Of a stretch of 64,000 bases of DNA, positions 49,424-57,609 are shown one piece after another. A model generated the notes under the pieces. The model was given only the letters and a program-made list of their open reading frames with translations, ran no database searches and was not told the origin of the DNA. Positions within the stretch are counted from its first letter, which is position 1. Each line of letters begins with the position of its first letter. Source of the stretch: Streptomyces tsukubensis (GTDB taxonomy: Bacteria > Actinomycetota > Actinomycetes > Streptomycetales > Streptomycetaceae); the NCBI RefSeq assembly GCF_009296025.1, contig NZ_CP045178.1, forward strand, positions 4,898,001 through 4,962,000, written 5' to 3'. Made by a program: the position numbers and the translations under genes.

Positions 49424-49999
49424 TCAGACGTTGACGCCGTAGTCGGAGGCGATGCCCGCGAGGCCCGAGGCGTAGCCCTGGCCGACGGCGCGGAACTTCC
49501 ACTCGGCGCCGTGCCGGTAGACCTCGCCGAAGACCATGGCGGTCTCCGTCGAGGCGTCCTCCGACAGGTCGTAGCGGGCCAGCTCGGCGCCGCCCGCGCG
49601 GTTGACCACGCGGATGAACGCGTTGCGGACCTGGCCGAAGCTCTGGCCGCGGGACTCCGCGTCATGAATGGAGACCGGGAAGACGATCTTCGCGATCTCC
49701 GCGGGAACGGATTCGAGGTCGATGTCGATCGACTCGTCGTCGCCCTCGCCCTCACCCGTGAGGTTGTCCCCGGTGTGCCGGACGGAACCGTCCGGGCTGT
49801 TCAGGTTGTTGTAGAAGATGAAGTGCTGGTCCGAGGCGACCTTGCCGTCCGCCGTGCAGAGCAGTGCGCTCGCGTCCAGGTCGTGATCGGCGCCGGTCGT
49901 CGTGCGGACGTCCCAGCCGAGACCGATCGTCACCGCGGACAGGCCGGGCGCCTCCTTCGAGAGCGAGACTTTTCCGCCCTTGGCCAGTGAGACTCCCAT
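49424..49999 (-). CDS. terD: TerD-family tellurite-resistance/calcium-binding protein
   Basis: 191 residues beginning [20 protein letters not shown] with [20 protein letters not shown] and [20 protein letters not shown], then [19 protein letters not shown] and [20 protein letters not shown], all diagnostic of TerD. The acidic residues in the DDES and DHDLDAS areas bind Ca2+. It acts in the Ter stress response. Divergent from the BlaI-type gene; the operator at 50040-50055 is in the spacer. Confidence 0.95.
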   Translation of the reverse strand: MGVSLAKGGKVSLSKEAPGLSAVTIGLGWDVRTTTGADHDLDASALLCTADGKVASDQHFIFYNNLNSPDGSVRHTGDNLTGEGEGDDESIDIDLESVPAEIAKIVFPVSIHDAESRGQSFGQVRNAFIRVVNRAGGAELARYDLSEDASTETAMVFGEVYRHGAEWKFRAVGQGYASGLAGIASDYGVNV

Positions 50000-50039
50000 G
50001 GTGTTTCCTCCTGGTGTGCTCCGTGTGCCTGGTTAAAAA

Positions 50040-50055
50040 TCTACATGACTGTAGA
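50040..50055. promoter_or_regulatory. BlaI-type operator between terD and blaI-like gene
   Basis: TCTACA-TGAC-TGTAGA, a perfect 6-base palindrome with a 4-base spacer, 40 bases before the TerD start and about 150 before the BlaI-type gene. Matches the site before terB in half-sites and spacing. Confidence 0.75.
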
Positions 50056-50205
50056 AGTTTGCGGGCCAGGCGGCGCCGACGGATTCCGACGCGCCCCCGG
50101 TCAGTAGGATGCGGCGACACGTTCGAACAGGAAAGGGGCCCTGCGGGCCCGACGGATCCCGGGCGGGCGACACGTTCGGACAGGCGCGAGAGGGGAGGCG
50201 AGACA

Positions 50206-50718
50206 GTGGCCGACAGCGCGGAACGGGGACCGGCAGAACACGGACCGGCAGAACACGGACCGGTGGAACAGAGGCCGAGTGTCCCCGCGGGGCGCGGGGA
50301 GTGCCCGGAGGCGCTGACCGCCCCCGCCCGCCGCCGTGGACAGGGCGAACTGGAGGCGCAGGTGCTCGCCGCCCTCCACCACGCCCCTGGCCCCGTCGCC
50401 GCCGCCTGGGTACAGGAACGCCTCGGCGGCGATCTCGCCTACACCACCGTGATGACGATCCTCTCCCGCCTGCGGTCCAAGAACGCCGTGACCAGGGAAC
50501 GCAGCGGACGCTCCTTCCTGTGGAACGCCGTCGCCGACGAGGCAGGGCTCGCGGCCCTGCGGATGCGGCGGGTCCTGGACGGTGAGGACGACAGGGACGC
50601 CGTACTCACCAGCTTCGTGACCTCGCTCTCCGCCGACGACGAGGAATTGCTGCGCGCCCTGCTCGGGGAGCGCGGGCGGCCGGGCGGCGCCGGTCACGCG
50701 CACACGCACGGAGGCTGA
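50206..50718 (+). CDS. BlaI/MecI/CopY-family repressor
   Basis: 170 residues. After a low-complexity N-terminus with PAEHGPAEHGPVEQ (from two to three 15-bp repeats) comes the winged-helix BlaI domain: GELEAQVLAALHHAPGPV, LAYTTVMTILSRLRSKNAVT and RERSGRSFLWNAVADEAG, then SLSADDEELLRALL. BlaI proteins repress through TACA-TGTA palindromes and are inactivated by proteolysis. The GTG at 50206 has GGGGAGG. Followed after 4 bases by an M56 protease, the usual partner. Likely targets: terB, terD and itself. Confidence 0.9.
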   Translation: MADSAERGPAEHGPAEHGPVEQRPSVPAGRGECPEALTAPARRRGQGELEAQVLAALHHAPGPVAAAWVQERLGGDLAYTTVMTILSRLRSKNAVTRERSGRSFLWNAVADEAGLAALRMRRVLDGEDDRDAVLTSFVTSLSADDEELLRALLGERGRPGGAGHAHTHGG

Positions 50719-50722
50719 ACCG

Positions 50723-51655
50723 GTGGGCCTCTTCGTCTTCCTGCCCTTCGTCCTGCCGCTGACCGCGCTGCCCGTGGCGCGCCTCGCCGAGCAGCACCTC
50801 CACCCGCGCGCGGCCACCCGGCTGCTCACCGCGCTCTCCGTCGTCCTCGCCCTGTGCAGCACGGTCTGCCTCGGGCTGCTCGTCGTCGTCGGCACCGCGC
50901 GGCTGCCGGGCAACCCGCTCCCCGACAGCTGGGCCGACCCGGAGGTACGGGCCGTCGTCCCCTACGACGAGTTCACCGGTTTCGCCTCGATCGCCGCGCT
51001 CCTCGCCGCCGCGACCGCCTGTTCCCTCACACTGGCCCGCCACCGCAGGGTCCGGGTCAGGTCCCACCGCGCCCTGGCGGGGCTGCCCGCGGCCGACGAC
51101 CCCGCGATCCTGACCGACGACGAGCCGTACGCCTACGCCCTGCCGGGCCGGCCGGGCCGGATCGTGGTCTCCAGCGCCATGTTCGACTGCCTCGACGCGC
51201 AGGAACGGCGTGCGCTCGTCGCCCACGAACGCGCCCACCTGACCGGCGGGCACCACCGGCTGCTGCTGGCGGCCCGTCTCGCCGCCTGCGCCAACCCGCT
51301 GCTGCGCCCGCTGTACCCGGCCATCGCCTACGGCACGGAGCGCTGGGCCGACGAGGAGGCGGCGCTCGCGGTGGGCGACCGCCGGGTCACCGCGCGAGCG
51401 GTCGGCAAGGCGGCCCTGTCCACGCGTGGGGCCGTGCCTCCGCCGCTCCCCGCCTTCGCGGCGCCGGGCCCCGTGCCCCGCCGCGTGGCCGCGCTCCTCT
51501 CCCCGGCGCCCCCGGCCGGGGCCTTCCCACCCGCGCGTACGCCGACGGCCCTCGCGATCCTGATGGCGGGGGCGGGAGCGGCGGTCTCCGCGGCCTCGTC
51601 GTTCAACGCGATGGTGACGCTCCTCGTCGTACTGGAGGCGGCCACGCCGTTGTAA
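50723..51655 (+). CDS. M56-type membrane metallopeptidase (BlaR1-like)
   Basis: 310 residues with membrane segments at the N-terminus (FVFLPFVLPLTALPVA) and in the middle and end. The zinc motif HERAH (about residue 168-172) in VAHERAHLTGGHH, with Glu at the later ERWADEEAAL, marks M56/M48-type proteases. There is no C-terminal beta-lactam sensor, unlike BlaR1, so the input signal is unknown. Translationally close to the BlaI-type gene: cleavage of the repressor upon stress is the expected mechanism. Confidence 0.88.
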   Translation: MGLFVFLPFVLPLTALPVARLAEQHLHPRAATRLLTALSVVLALCSTVCLGLLVVVGTARLPGNPLPDSWADPEVRAVVPYDEFTGFASIAALLAAATACSLTLARHRRVRVRSHRALAGLPAADDPAILTDDEPYAYALPGRPGRIVVSSAMFDCLDAQERRALVAHERAHLTGGHHRLLLAARLAACANPLLRPLYPAIAYGTERWADEEAALAVGDRRVTARAVGKAALSTRGAVPPPLPAFAAPGPVPRRVAALLSPAPPAGAFPPARTPTALAILMAGAGAAVSAASSFNAMVTLLVVLEAATPL

Positions 51656-51706
51656 GGGGAGCGGCCTCGGCTGCGGGTGTGCGGCAGCGGCGGGTACGAG
51701 TGACGC

Positions 51707-52351
51707 ATGTCCTCAGCCTCAGCCACAGCCGTCGAATGGGCCGCCTTCCTCCCCGCCGCTCTTGTCGTGGCCGCCACCCCGGGCGCCAACCAGCTCCTCA
51801 GCCTCCGCAACGGTGTACGACACGGGTGGGCCGCGGCGGTCACCGCCTCCGCCGGCAGGTTCGCCGCCTTCGCCCTGATGGTCGTGGCCGTCGCCGCCGG
51901 GCTCGGCTCCGTTCTCGTCGCCTCCGAGACCGCGTTCGAGACCATCAAGTGGTGCGGTGTGGCCTACCTGGTCTGGCTGGGCGCCCGGAGCCTGCTCAGT
52001 GCCGGGCGTGCGCTGCCCCTGCCGGAGGAGACGCGCGGAGCCGGGGCCTCCGGGCTACGGCTGGCCAGGCAGGAGTTCACCGTCGCCGCCTCCAACCCGA
52101 AGGCGTTGATCCTCTTCACCGTCTTCCTGCCGCGGTTCGTCACACCGGGGGCCGGCGGCGCCGTCCTGCCCCTGCTGGCGCTCGGCGGCGCCTATATCGG
52201 GGTGGAGTCCGTCTGCGCCTGCGGCTACGCGTTCGTCGGCGGCCGGCTGCGGCGACTGGGGATCACCCGGCGGCTGCGGCGCGTGCTGGACGCGGTCACC
52301 GGCGGAGCCATGCTCGGACTCGCCGGCTTCCTCGCGGTGGAGGAGCGCTGA
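51707..52351 (+). CDS. LysE/RhtB-family exporter
   Basis: 214 residues with about six membrane helices. AAFLPAALVVAATPGANQLL (the P-G-P-like start), GVAYLVWLGARSLLSAGRAL and FTVAASNPKALILFTVFLPRF are conserved in this amino-acid exporter family. The stop overlaps the first 39-bp repeat unit. It is downstream of the BlaI/M56 pair but 50 bases away, so co-transcription is possible. Substrate unknown. Confidence 0.9.
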   Translation: MSSASATAVEWAAFLPAALVVAATPGANQLLSLRNGVRHGWAAAVTASAGRFAAFALMVVAVAAGLGSVLVASETAFETIKWCGVAYLVWLGARSLLSAGRALPLPEETRGAGASGLRLARQEFTVAASNPKALILFTVFLPRFVTPGAGGAVLPLLALGGAYIGVESVCACGYAFVGGRLRRLGITRRLRRVLDAVTGGAMLGLAGFLAVEER

Positions 52352-52463
52352 GCGGGAACGTTGGGCGGGAGCACCGGGCAGGAAGGCTGAGCGGGAACGT
52401 TGGGCGGGGGCACCGGGCAGGAAGGCTGAGCGGGAACGTTGGGTGGGGCACCGGGCAGGCGCG
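52348..52463. repeat. Three 39-bp tandem repeats
   Basis: Units begin at 52348, 52387 and 52426 (CTGAGCGGGAACGTTGGGCG, then GGGGCACCGGGCAGGAAGG). The first overlaps the LysE stop. They lie between the convergent exporter and polymerase genes. Confidence 0.85.
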
Positions 52464-52487
52464 CTGAGCGGGGCGCCGCCGAGAGGT

Positions 52488-54176
52488 TCACTTGGCGTCC
52501 GCGTAGCACTCCACCACCGCCGTGGTGAAGGGGAAGTGCACGGGTGTATCGCCGAACGCGACGCGTGTCGCCTCGGCCGACGCCTCCTCGATCGCCTCCA
52601 CCACTGCCCCCGCCTCGGCCTCCGGGCAGTGCACGATCACCTCGTCGTGCTGGAAGAAGACCAGCTCGGCCGCCATCGCGGCGGTACGCCTGCGCAACGC
52701 GGCGAGCAGCAGGAGCGTCCAGTCCGAGGCGCTGCCCTGGACCACGAAGTTGCGGGTGAAGCGACCCCTGGCCCGCAGGGAACGGGCGTCACCGGCCGAA
52801 GGGCCCTCCTCGTCCTGCGGAATCCCGGCCTCCTCCTGGTCGCCCGCCCCGGCCACCGGCGGGCACGTACGACCGAGCCAGGTCCGCACGAGGCGCCCCT
52901 CCTCCCCCGCCCTCGCCGCGTCGTCGACATAGGCCACCGCCTTGGGGAAGCGCCTGCGCAGGGCCGCGAGGTTCTTCAGGCCGTCGCCCGAGGTCTGGCC
53001 GTACATCGCGCCGAGTACGGCCAGCTTGGCCAGGTCGCGGTCGCCCGCGAACGCCCGGTCCGACACCGACTTGTAGAGGTCGTCGGGGCGGGACGCCACC
53101 TCCATCAGCCCCGCGTCACCCGAGATCGCGGCCAGCACGCGGGGCTCCATCTGAGCCGCGTCGGCCACCACCAGACGCCGGCCGGGGTCCGCGATCACCG
53201 CCCGCCGGATCACCTTCGGGATCTGGAGCGCGCCCCCGCCATTGGTCACCCAACGGCCGGTCGCCGTCCCGCCCGGCAGATAACCGGGGCGGAAACGACC
53301 GTCGTGGACCCAGTCACGCAGCCAGTTCCAGCCGTGCGCGGTGTACACCCGGTAGAGGTGTTTATGGGCGAGCAGCGGCCGCACCGCCGGGTGGTCGATG
53401 GTCTCGATCTCCCACTTGCGGGTCGAGGTGATCCGGTGCCCCGCCGAGGCGAAGGCCCGCACCACGTCCGAGGGCAGCTCAGGGCTCACCCGGCGGCCGA
53501 ACGCCTCGGACACCTCGTCCGCCAGCTCGGCCAGCCGGCGCGGCTCCCCGCCCGCGTACCGCTCGCCGAGCAGTTCACGCAGGACCGCACGGTGGACGTC
53601 GGCGCGCCAGGGCAGCCCCGCCCGGTTCATCTCGGCCGCCACCAGCATCCCCGCCGACTCCGTGGAGGTCAGCAGCCGCATCCGGTCCGGGCGGTCCGTC
53701 TCCGCGTGCCGACGCTGCTGATCGGCGTACACCTCCACCAGCGCCTCCAGCTCCACAGCCACCGGCGCGGGGTCGAACAGTGACGACTGCGATCCGGGCA
53801 GCGCGGCGCGTGCGGGAGGATCGGGCGGTACGGGGGTCCCGCGCAGCCGCGCCCACGCCGCCGCGGCCGAGTGCGGCTCCCCGAACCGGCCCTCGTGGCC
53901 GAGCAGCAGCGCCTCCGCGTCCTCGATGTCGTAGCACCGCTCGACCCGCACGCCCGCCGACAGCAGCCGGGGATAGACCGCGTCCGTGGAGCGCCAGACC
54001 CACCGCACCACCTCGGGCCTGCTCCTGACGGCCTCCACCAGGTCGGGCTCCCTGACGACCGCTCCCTCCGGCAGGCCGTCACGCCCGAGGGCGACGAGCA
54101 GCGCCCCGCCGTCCTCGGTCGCCGCCAGCGCCCATCGTTCGCTCACGAGTGCGAGTCTGGCACCCGGCACTGACAT
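52488..54176 (-). CDS. DNA polymerase I-like 3'-5' exonuclease/polymerase
   Basis: 562 residues. It has the family-A polymerase motifs: A, VVADAAQMEPRVLAAISGD; B, KLAVLGAMYGQTSGDGLKN; C, FFQHDEVIVHCP. An exonuclease-like N-terminal domain is present, and the 5' nuclease of PolA is missing. Known as an actinobacterial PolA-like protein of about 550-570 residues, probably for repair. The ATG at 54176 follows a GGGGCGGGGGG run; the much longer open frame extending upstream is made of repeats. It shares a spacer of about 1 kb of minisatellite with the divergent DUF2786 gene. Confidence 0.88.
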   Translation of the reverse strand: MSVPGARLALVSERWALAATEDGGALLVALGRDGLPEGAVVREPDLVEAVRSRPEVVRWVWRSTDAVYPRLLSAGVRVERCYDIEDAEALLLGHEGRFGEPHSAAAAWARLRGTPVPPDPPARAALPGSQSSLFDPAPVAVELEALVEVYADQQRRHAETDRPDRMRLLTSTESAGMLVAAEMNRAGLPWRADVHRAVLRELLGERYAGGEPRRLAELADEVSEAFGRRVSPELPSDVVRAFASAGHRITSTRKWEIETIDHPAVRPLLAHKHLYRVYTAHGWNWLRDWVHDGRFRPGYLPGGTATGRWVTNGGGALQIPKVIRRAVIADPGRRLVVADAAQMEPRVLAAISGDAGLMEVASRPDDLYKSVSDRAFAGDRDLAKLAVLGAMYGQTSGDGLKNLAALRRRFPKAVAYVDDAARAGEEGRLVRTWLGRTCPPVAGAGDQEEAGIPQDEEGPSAGDARSLRARGRFTRNFVVQGSASDWTLLLLAALRRRTAAMAAELVFFQHDEVIVHCPEAEAGAVVEAIEEASAEATRVAFGDTPVHFPFTTAVVECYADAK

Positions 54177-55175
54177 CCCCCCGCCCCGACGCTCCGGGGA
54201 GCGGATGCCACCCGAGCCGATCCGTCGTCCACAGGCTGGGGACGGGGTGGGCCGATGGCGGGCGGGGCGGATCAGTGACTCTGGGCCCGGCGACTGGCGC
54301 CCGGCATCCGGGGACGGCGACCGGTGACCGGGGACGGCGACGGGCATCTGGGGCTGGTGACCGATACCGGGGTTCGGGGTAGGGGGTCCGGGGTTCGGGA
54401 CGGCGGCCGACACCGGCGACCGGCATCGGGGACTGGCGACCGACACCCGGGGTCCAAGGACCGGGGTTCGGGACGGCGACGGGCATCTGGGGCTGGCGAC
54501 CGATACCGGGGTCCGGGGTTCGGGACGGGGGCCGGGGACGGCGACGGGCATCTGGGGCTGGCGACCGACACCGGGGGCCGGGGTTCGGGACGGCGATCGG
54601 GGACGGAGACCGGCAGCTGGGGCTGGCGACCGACACCGGGGTTCGGGACGGCGGCCGGGGACGGCGGCCGGCATCCGGGGCTGGTGACCGTGGCCGGGGT
54701 CCGAGGTTCGGGACGGCGGCCGGGGACGGCGACGGGCATCTGGGGCTGGCGACCGATACCGGGGTTCGGGGTTCGGGACGGGGGCCGGGGACGGCGACGG
54801 GCATCTGGGACTGGCGACCGACACCGGGGGCCGGGGTTCGGGACGGCCGACACCGGCGACCGGCATCGGGACTGGCGACCGACACCCGGGGTCCAAGGAC
54901 CGGGGGCCGGGGACGGCGACGGGCATCTGGGGCTGGCGACCGACACCGGGGGCCGGGGTCCGGGACGGCGATCGGGACCGGCGACCGGCACCGGGACCGA
55001 CACCGGCACCGGGACAGGCGACCGGCACCGGGACCGACACCGACACCGGCACCGGGACCGGCGACCGGCGACCGGCGACCGGGGACAGGGGACAGGCGAC
55101 CGCTCGGGCCGGTGGCCGTGCGTCCACCCCGTACGGTGAGGGCGGTCCCGTACGAGAAGTCGAGGAGTTCCCCGT
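54177..55175. repeat. About 0.8-kb minisatellite between divergent genes
   Basis: From about 54300 to 54960 the plus strand repeats the phrase GACGGCGACGGGCATCTGGG plus GCTGGCGACCGACACC and GGGGCCGGGGTTCGGGACGG about ten times, with unit lengths near 55-65 bp and frequent substitutions. From 54961 to 55110 the unit shortens to about 16 bp (CGACCGGCACCGGGAC-like). The plus strand is G-rich and lacks stops in most frames, but coding is unlikely. Promoters of both genes must lie at the edges. Confidence 0.9.
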
Positions 55176-56366
55176 ATGGCAGCGGCACAGCAGGACGGCG
55201 CGGGCTCCGCCGAGGCCGTCGACATCGTCGACCGCGCGTTCGCCGCGGCGCTCCACGTGGACGGCGACACGGCTCTGGACACGGGCGCCTCCCTGCTCGC
55301 GGCGGGGGAGCGGGCCCCGACCGAGGCGGCGCTCACCCGGCGCGGTGAGGAGTTCGTGAGCAGGGCGTGGCAGCGTGGCTGGCTCCCCGCGGACCTCGTC
55401 CGCCACGTACGGCGGCAGCTCGCGGGCCCCCACGTACGGCTGGTGGAGACGCTCATCAGCGGGGAGACCCGGAGGTACGAGGGGCTGGACGGCCGTTGGA
55501 CGGCGCAGCTCGCCGCGCTCGGTACGGCGGCTGCGCCCGGTGCGGAGAGCGGCCCCGCGGCCGACCGCTTCACCCGTGCGACCGTCACACTCGAACTGTT
55601 CCGGCTGCTGCTGCGGCTGCCCGCGATCGAACCGCTGGGCCCGCCGCCGGGCACCCCGCCGAGCCTCCTCTCCACGGTCCACGTGAGCGATTCGCGCGCC
55701 CTCGGCCGTATCCGGGGACTGCTGGCCAAGGCGGAGGCGACGGACTATCCGGCGGAGGCGGAGGCGCTGACGGCCAAGGCGCAGGAACTCATGGCCAGGC
55801 ACAGCGTCGACGACGCGCACCTCGGCGAAGCGGCCCAGGCCCAGGCGCCAGGGGCGATCAGGATCGGTGTGGAGGCGCCCTACGAGACGGCCAAGGCGAT
55901 CCTGCTGGACGCCGTGGCCAGGGCCAACCGCTGCCGGTCCGTCTGGAACGAGGAGCTGGGCTTCTCCACGGTGGTCGGCTTCGAGCGTGACCTCGAAGTG
56001 GTGGAGCTCCTCCACACCTCGCTGCTGATCCAGGGGACGGCGGCGATGACCGGGGCGGAGGCGGGGCAGCGGGCCGCGGGGCGCAGGCGTACGAAGACGT
56101 TCCGCCAGTCCTTCCTCCTCGCCTACGCCCACCGCCTCGGCGACCGCCTCACCGCCACCACCGCCAGAGTCACGGAGGAGACCGCGGACGCGGAGACCCT
56201 GCCCGTACTAGCGGCGAGGGACGTGGCGGTCACGGACGAGGCGGAGCGCATGTTCCCCCGCACCCGCGCCACCCGCGTACGGGGCGCCTCGGACCACGAC
56301 GGCTGGCACGCGGGCACCGCGGCGGCCGAAGCGGCCCGATGGACGAGGGGCAGACTCCAGAAGTAG
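55176..56366 (+). CDS. DUF2786-domain protein
   Basis: 396 residues. The DUF2786 core is DSRALGRIRGLLAKAEATDY, AEAEALTAKAQELMARHSVD, with a later domain around TAKAILLDAVARANRCRSVW and GFERDLEVVELLHTSLLIQG. The N-terminal 150 residues are helical and unknown. DUF2786 proteins are widespread in actinobacteria with unknown function; the K-A-x-x-T and MARH motifs are usual. AGGAG precedes the ATG by 8 bases. Divergent from the polymerase gene. Confidence 0.82.
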   Translation: MAAAQQDGAGSAEAVDIVDRAFAAALHVDGDTALDTGASLLAAGERAPTEAALTRRGEEFVSRAWQRGWLPADLVRHVRRQLAGPHVRLVETLISGETRRYEGLDGRWTAQLAALGTAAAPGAESGPAADRFTRATVTLELFRLLLRLPAIEPLGPPPGTPPSLLSTVHVSDSRALGRIRGLLAKAEATDYPAEAEALTAKAQELMARHSVDDAHLGEAAQAQAPGAIRIGVEAPYETAKAILLDAVARANRCRSVWNEELGFSTVVGFERDLEVVELLHTSLLIQGTAAMTGAEAGQRAAGRRRTKTFRQSFLLAYAHRLGDRLTATTARVTEETADAETLPVLAARDVAVTDEAERMFPRTRATRVRGASDHDGWHAGTAAAEAARWTRGRLQK

Positions 56367-56399
56367 CGGAGTCCCTCCGCACCGAGGGCCGCTCCATGC

Positions 56400-56434
56400 C
56401 GTAGCCCGTAGCCCGTAGCCCGTAGCCCGTAGCC
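56400..56434. repeat. Five 7-bp repeats (CGTAGCC)
   Basis: Five perfect head-to-tail copies of CGTAGCC between the DUF2786 gene and the ribosomal-protein genes. Too short to assign a function; a likely polymerase-slippage site. Confidence 0.85.
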
Positions 56435-56476
56435 CGGAAACCGGGTCAGTGTGACGTATGACTCATATTCTCCTAT

Positions 56477-56497
56477 TGAAAACGGGACCCATTTCCA
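56477..56497. promoter_or_regulatory. Palindrome upstream of the zinc-free ribosomal protein operon
   Basis: TGAAAACGGGACCCATTTCCA is an imperfect 21-bp palindrome (eight of ten pairs match) 14-34 bases before the L33 start. Zinc-free L33/L31 paralogues are normally repressed by Zur, so this is a candidate Zur-type operator. The core differs from textbook Streptomyces Zur boxes, so binding is only possible. Confidence 0.4.
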
Positions 56498-56510
56498 TAT
56501 ACTCGACCAC

Positions 56511-56675
56511 ATGGCTCGCAATGAACTTCGACCGATCATCAAGCTCCGGTCCACCGAGGGAACCGGAACGACCTACGTCACGCGCAAGAGCCGCAGGAAC
56601 GACCCGGACCGGATGGTCCTGCGGAAGTACGACCGGGCCCTCGGCCGTCACGTCGACTTCCGAGAGGAGCGCTGA
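56511..56675 (+). CDS. rpmG: Zinc-free ribosomal protein L33 (bL33, C- type)
   Basis: 54 residues: [40 protein letters not shown], then VDFREER. It lacks the two CxxC zinc knuckles of the ordinary L33, as expected for the alternative paralogue made under zinc starvation. First of a two-gene operon with L31 type B, 5 bases downstream. A palindrome lies just before it. Confidence 0.92.
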   Translation: MARNELRPIIKLRSTEGTGTTYVTRKSRRNDPDRMVLRKYDRALGRHVDFREER

Positions 56676-56680
56676 GTCCC

Positions 56681-56935
56681 GTGCGCAAGGACATTCACCC
56701 GCCCTACGGCCCCGTCGTCTTCCGTGACCGCGCGGCGGACTTCGCCTTTCTGACCCGTTCGACCGCGACGAGCACCAGGACGGTCGAGTGGGAGGACGGG
56801 CAGGTCTACCCCGTCATCGATGTCGAGACGTCGTCGGCCAGCCACCCCTTCTATACGGGTACCGCCCGCGTGCTGGACACCGCGGGCCGCGTCGAGCGTT
56901 TCGAGCGCCGCTACGGCAAGGGCGCCCGCGGCTGA
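56681..56935 (+). CDS. rpmE2: Ribosomal protein L31 type B
   Basis: 84 residues: [55 protein letters not shown] and FERRYGKG. The type B form lacks the zinc ligands of L31. The GTG at 56681 is 5 bases after the L33 stop, with GAGGAG in that gene. Substitutes for the zinc-containing L31 when zinc is scarce. Confidence 0.92.
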   Translation: MRKDIHPPYGPVVFRDRAADFAFLTRSTATSTRTVEWEDGQVYPVIDVETSSASHPFYTGTARVLDTAGRVERFERRYGKGARG

Positions 56936-57104
56936 TCCGTGCGGCACTGGCGCCCGCCGGGGCGCCAACCGCGTACGTATCCGCCCTACGCCGGACATGC
57001 AGGACGGACACCCTCAAGCCGGCCCCCATCGGGGGTCGGCTTCGGTGTGTTCGGGAGGGTTCCGCCCGGTCGCCGGGAAAGCTGTAATCAGAGGAACACC
57101 CGGC

Positions 57105-57132
57105 GTGCACGTGCATCTGCCCATGCATCCGC
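57105..57132. promoter_or_regulatory. 28-bp shared element before the DUF397 gene
   Basis: GTGCACGTGCATCTGCCCAT then GCATCCGC. It matches the reverse complement of 58236-58263 except at two positions. It ends 71 bases before the DUF397 start. It contains a TGCATC direct repeat with a 12-base period. It is a candidate operator of the XRE regulator encoded at 58422. Confidence 0.65.
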
Positions 57133-57203
57133 ATGTGAGCACAGCTATGATCCGGGTCAGTTGACCGATGCATCATTGGCCACAGCGCCACCAGGAGCTA
57201 CCT

Positions 57204-57452
57204 GTGCACCACGCGTACAACGGTATGGCCGCGACGGACCTACAGGACTTGCATGAGGTGGTCTGGCAGAAGAGTCTGCACAGTAATTCACAGGGATCCT
57301 GCGTGGAGTTCGCCAAACTTCCCGGCGGGGACGTGGCGGTACGCAACTCGCGCCATCCCGACGGACCCGCTCTCGTCTACACACGGGCCGAGATAGAGGC
57401 GATGCTGCTCGGCGTCAAGGACGGCGAGTTCGACCATCTGATCTCGGGCTGA
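57204..57452 (+). CDS. DUF397-domain small protein
   Basis: 82 residues. The DUF397 core reads VVWQKSLHSNSQGSCVEFAK, GGDVAVRNSRHPDGPALVYT, then AEIEAMLLGVKDGEFDHLI. The GTG at 57204 has AGGAG 6 bases upstream. DUF397 proteins accompany XRE/DUF5753 regulators in streptomycetes, sometimes affecting development (whiJ/abaA type loci). Here the partner XRE gene lies 1 kb downstream past an anti-sigma-type gene. Function itself unknown. Confidence 0.88.
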   Translation: MHHAYNGMAATDLQDLHEVVWQKSLHSNSQGSCVEFAKLPGGDVAVRNSRHPDGPALVYTRAEIEAMLLGVKDGEFDHLISG

Positions 57453-57479
57453 CCCACCGTCACCCCGGCTGTCCGCCGG

Positions 57480-57541
57480 CCGGGTCACCGTCGCGCCCGC
57501 TGCCCGCCGGCCGGGTCACCGTCGCGCCCGCTGCCCGCCGG
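57480..57541. repeat. Two 31-bp direct repeats downstream of the DUF397 gene
   Basis: CCGGGTCACCGTCGCGCCCG with CTGCCCGCCGG follows itself at 57480 and 57511. It is between the convergent DUF397 and HATPase genes. Confidence 0.75.
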
Positions 57542-57609
57542 TCGGCAGGCCGTCACGCCGGTCCGAACGTCCCGGCCGAACATCCGGGTCGATAACGGTC
57601 GTTCGCGGG

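Noticed and set aside
54324..55139. A 271-codon plus-strand ORF in the minisatellite.
   Set aside because: Its composition simply mirrors the G-rich repeat units, there is no ribosome-binding site, and the unit lengths are not all multiples of three.
52488..56132. A 1214-codon open frame running from the polymerase gene through the minisatellite.
   Set aside because: The polymerase has a good start at 54176 with a purine-rich site. The upstream part is built of repeats and Pro/Arg/Ser runs that follow from high GC and lack of stops.
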